This document shows positions 29,340 to 32,280 of a DNA stretch of 32,280 bases, in pieces. The stretch's first letter is position 1; each line of letters opens with the position of its first letter. The DNA comes from Cladochytrium replicatum (lineage: Eukaryota; Chytridiomycota; Chytridiomycetes; Cladochytriales; Cladochytriaceae), in contig JAHLKD010000165.1 of the NCBI GenBank assembly GCA_025526935.1, positions 1-32,280 of the forward strand, given 5' to 3'. The notes under the pieces were generated by a model. It was not told the origin of the DNA and ran no database searches. It saw nothing but the letters and a program-made list of their open reading frames with translations. The translations under genes were made by a program, and so were the position numbers.

Positions 29340-31775
29340 TTAAAAGAGTGGGTTATCATCAGTTGCTTCCAACTCTAATACCACATCAAAATCCTCGCCA
29401 AAATTATGCACCTTTACAAAATCCTCACTAACATCACTTTTTGAATCTAGGGAATCATTTTTGAACGGTTCTTCAGCACTCAATTGATGCAACCAGTCAT
29501 GACGGCACATCAACGCATTTATTGTTCTTGGAGCAAGGCGGTTGCGAGTTGCAGGTACCAAATCAACCCCGGCTGAAAACTTTCGTTCGACTGGAGCGCT
29601 TGTTGCTGGTATTCCTAAATAGTCCATTGCCATCTGGCTTAGGGCTGGAAAGTTCACACTTCCAACGGTCTTCCACCAGTCCATAATATTGATTGGCTTC
29701 CCATCAGAATCAATACCGCGGAGTACCTGATCGCCAAGATAGCGATCCAGCTCATCTTTTTCCTCAGGAATCTCTTCTTGCCAGATGAAAACGGATCTAA
29801 TGGCTCTCAAGCGTTCAGCGTCCGTTTTTTTCTGTCTATCACCGGAAGCTCCGCTCGAATCGTGTCGACGTTCTGGCGTGTTTCCAAAAACATCGGCACC
29901 ACTGTTCTTGATTTTCCGTGACTTATACGATTCCTCCCAGACTTTCCGCACTAGGGTGACCTGATCCCTTCCTACATCTTTCTCCCAAGCCTTTGAAATT
30001 CGATAATATTGATCCTTAAAACGAGGATCGAGTACCGTAGCAACTGCTAAACACGGGCTCTTAGCGATTGAGTAATATATTCTCAGCTTATCTAGTGCAT
30101 TTCGAAATGCTTTGGTGAAAGTTTCATCTAATTCTGCATCCTCTAGGTCCTCCAGTTGATCGATAAGATCGTTGTAAAATGGAATAACAAGCGGAAGTGT
30201 TGGATATCTAGACCCCTCGATTGCCTTTGATATAACCTCGAAAACACTCAAACCATCCCGGATCTTCTGTAGGACCTCCCATTGCTTTGGATTTATTGAC
30301 CAATCTTTCAAAGAATCTTCAATCCAGCATATTTTGTCCATTGCCTCTCGTAGCTGTAAGGCTCGTTTGACCATATAGAACGTGCTATTCCAGCGAGTTG
30401 TCACATCGATAATTGGTAATAGAGGAACCAGTTTCACTAATCGGCACGAATCAATAAATGAGCTTCGTCGTTTTGGGGAAGACCGGATTCCTCTGACTAG
30501 CCGTCGAAGAAGGTTTATGACATTAACGCCGGAGTTATCGTCATTTGCGACTGTGTCCCCTGCGGGCGCGAATGTATCGATAAAATCCTTTGCTGCCAGA
30601 TTGATAATCTGTGCCATACACCGTATGTGTTGAGTTTCTGCAGACCATGCAATATCCCTATCTTCCAAGAGCGTCTCCAGCTTAGCACTCATGGTAAAGT
30701 TGTTTGAACCGTTGTCAGGTTGTAATGCACAATAAGCGTTCACCCGATAGCATGCCAAATTCATCCAGACACTTGACAAGCTGACTAGCCATGGCGACGC
30801 CTTCATGCTTTCCAACCATCGGAATCATCTGCAGCAGCAAGTCCTGCGGCTCCCATTCTTTCGTGATGAAGTGGGCAGTAATTCCAAGAAAAGAAATCTG
30901 GTTCTTCGATGTCCAACAGTCAGCTGTTATTGATACTTTTGAAGGCGAACCAACAATCAGACCTTTAATGAGCTCCTTCTGCCTATCGTAAAGATCCATC
31001 TCCTTTTGCTTCACTGCTTTTGCCGTCTTTGGTGTATAGTTTGGCTGAAAAGTCTTCAGCATGCTGACAAAGAACTCGTTCTCCACAACAGTAAAAGCCT
31101 GATTGTCTGCAGCAATCCAGTCCAAAATCGACCGCCACGCTACGTCTGGATTGAACACAAAGTTTTGCTCCTTCTCCTGCGAGCCGAAATTCAATGTCTG
31201 TTGTCCCTTGGGGACGATGTCCAACAGTCCAAGCGACCTGGCAATACTTCCATGGTGGTTTTCAGATGCCGGAGGAAGTTTTTTGTTGATCCCGTCTTAT
31301 CGACCTTCTGGCTCCACTTGCATTTCGCAACCAAACATGTTCTCAGACCATTATCAACCTTATAGTAATCCTTCGCTATGCCGCCTCGACTACCTCTACA
31401 GTCCGACATGCTATCAACATCTGCGTCTGATGAAAGCATTGATGGTTGAACTGATCCAGCTGCAGGCTCCTGTCGCACTGAAGAGTCAGCAAAACTAACG
31501 TCGGCAGGAAGCTCTGGTGCATGCTGAGAAGCCGGGCCAAACTCGCTGGAGTCATTGGAAGAAGATGTGGAGCTCGGCTCTCGAGCGCTGTTGTTGCCAC
31601 TGTGTCCTGATACACGTCTGCGTTTGTCCTGCATGATGTTCCCCTCGCTGGACGCCTCTGAAATTTGGGGGGCTGGCAGACTTTGCTTCCGTGTGTCAAG
31701 CGGATGACTGTCCACCAGTCTTTGGCTTGTGTCGGACGCTGCCTTACGCTTTGGTTTAACAAAGGCGGCGTCCAT
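29340..31775 (-). pseudogene. hAT transposase, copy B, two frameshifts
   Basis: Full-length gene of about 811 codons from ATG 31775, nearly identical to copy A over the shared part and with the 47 N-terminal codons copy A lacks (KPKRKA basic stretch). It carries a 1-bp deletion in an A run near 31257 (AAAA against AAAAA), just after the BED finger His. It also carries a 1-bp T insertion near 30719, exactly at the second catalytic Asp (CITT/DNGSNN). All three catalytic residues remain encoded, in different frames. Non-functional as it stands, but damage is slight, so it decayed recently. Confidence 0.85.
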
Positions 31776-31890
31776 TTTTGCTGTGGTGTGGCTGGAACGT
31801 TACCGACTCTAATGTCCAGGTGCACAGAAAGCACAGCTCTCGAGGTCTGTTGTGGTAGAAATTGTTTGTTACAGAACTTCCGTTGTGACT
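31776..31890 (-). promoter_or_regulatory. Transposase leader region, hAT copy B
   Basis: 115 bp between the start codon and the 5' satellite, shared with copy C (10803-10915). Presumed promoter and leader of the transposase from position; no motif is certain. Confidence 0.35.
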
Positions 31891-32280
31891 TCTTGGAAGT
31901 GTCCGGGTGGACAGAATCGTATTGCTAGTAACATTGATAGAGGTTAGTTGTACTGGGTAGAGATCACTGGAGTACGTCAATGAGTTGAGAAAGTGTCCGG
32001 GTGGACAGAATCGTATTGCTAGTAACATTGATAGAGAGGTAGCTGTATTGGGTAGAGATAACTGAAGTACGTCAATGAGTGAGAAAGTGTCGGGTGGACA
32101 GAATCCTATTGCTAGTAACATTGATGAGAGGTTAGTTGTATTGGGTAGAGATCACTGAAGTACCGTCAATGAGTTGAGAAAGTGTCCGGGGGGACAGAAT
32201 CTTATTGCTAGTAACATTGATAGAGAGGTTAGCTTACTTGATAGAGATCACTGAAGTACCGTCAATGAGTTAGAAAGTGT
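31891..32280 (+). repeat. 5' satellite array of hAT copy B, to window edge
   Basis: Cores near 31902, 31995, 32088 (TGTCGGGTGGACA), 32183 (TGTCCGGGGGGACA) and a start at the edge. Several units have single-base deletions. Orientation is opposite to the 3' array relative to the transposase. Confidence 0.88.

Larger units (their letters stand above)
26532..32280 (-). mobile_element. Composite two-gene hAT element, copy B (inverted; runs off right edge)
   Basis: Inverted counterpart of 1616-7974: subterminal GGGTCGGGT region, coiled-coil ORF, inverted then direct satellite units, transposase, 5' satellite units. The right terminus is truncated: identity with copy A stops at 26532, equivalent to 7904, so the last 70 bp with TAAGG are missing. 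The left terminus lies beyond the window. Both genes carry disabling changes, so this copy is dead in itself. Confidence 0.8.

Overview
The window looks like part of a fungal nuclear genome, possibly an early-diverging, chytrid-like lineage. The genes have short introns of about 44-66 bp with GT...AG ends. Encoded proteins include a PKA-type kinase, an arrestin-fold adaptor and an MMTAG2-like protein. Transposons are of kinds common in fungi: hAT, Ty1/copia, Ty3/gypsy and an element encoding OrsD-type zinc fingers. The lineage is an inference and no ribosomal gene is present to fix it. I could run no database search; family names come from motifs read by eye.

The layout is a gene island of about 12 kb between two transposon blocks. 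Left block (1-11,600): an OrsD-like gene running off the left edge with its element's terminal module (1-1615); a composite hAT element (1616-7974) made of a 764-codon transposase, a satellite array with 97-bp units, a second ORF of about 560 codons and a right terminus; a Ty1/copia gag start that the hAT element interrupts (7975-8144); a 5-unit satellite of about 170 bp (8590-9380); a second copy of the OrsD-element module (9995-10510); and the left end of another hAT copy (10511-11594). Right block (about 24,390-32,280): a decayed Ty3/gypsy gag region, then a second hAT composite in inverted orientation, running off the right edge.

Gene island (11,759-22,705), all models spliced by hand: a PKA-like kinase of 933 aa (minus, 3 exons); a possible 104-aa gene (minus, 3 exons); a 1587-aa arrestin-fold protein with a 40-glutamine tract (minus, 2 exons); and, divergent from it, an MMTAG2-like nuclear protein of 337 aa (plus, 5 exons, four of them tiny). 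22,706-24,380 holds no gene I can support.

The most notable item is the composite hAT element. Three damaged copies together define a transposon with TAAGG-type (YARNG) termini. Inside it are a BED-hAT transposase, arrays of a hairpin motif (TGTCC-GGGT-GGACA) in inverted arrangement around the transposase, and an unrecognised coiled-coil second gene. The two large copies keep the same order and carry different disabling mutations. The second gene therefore looks like a constitutive element gene, perhaps an accessory DNA-binding or targeting protein, and not random flanking DNA.
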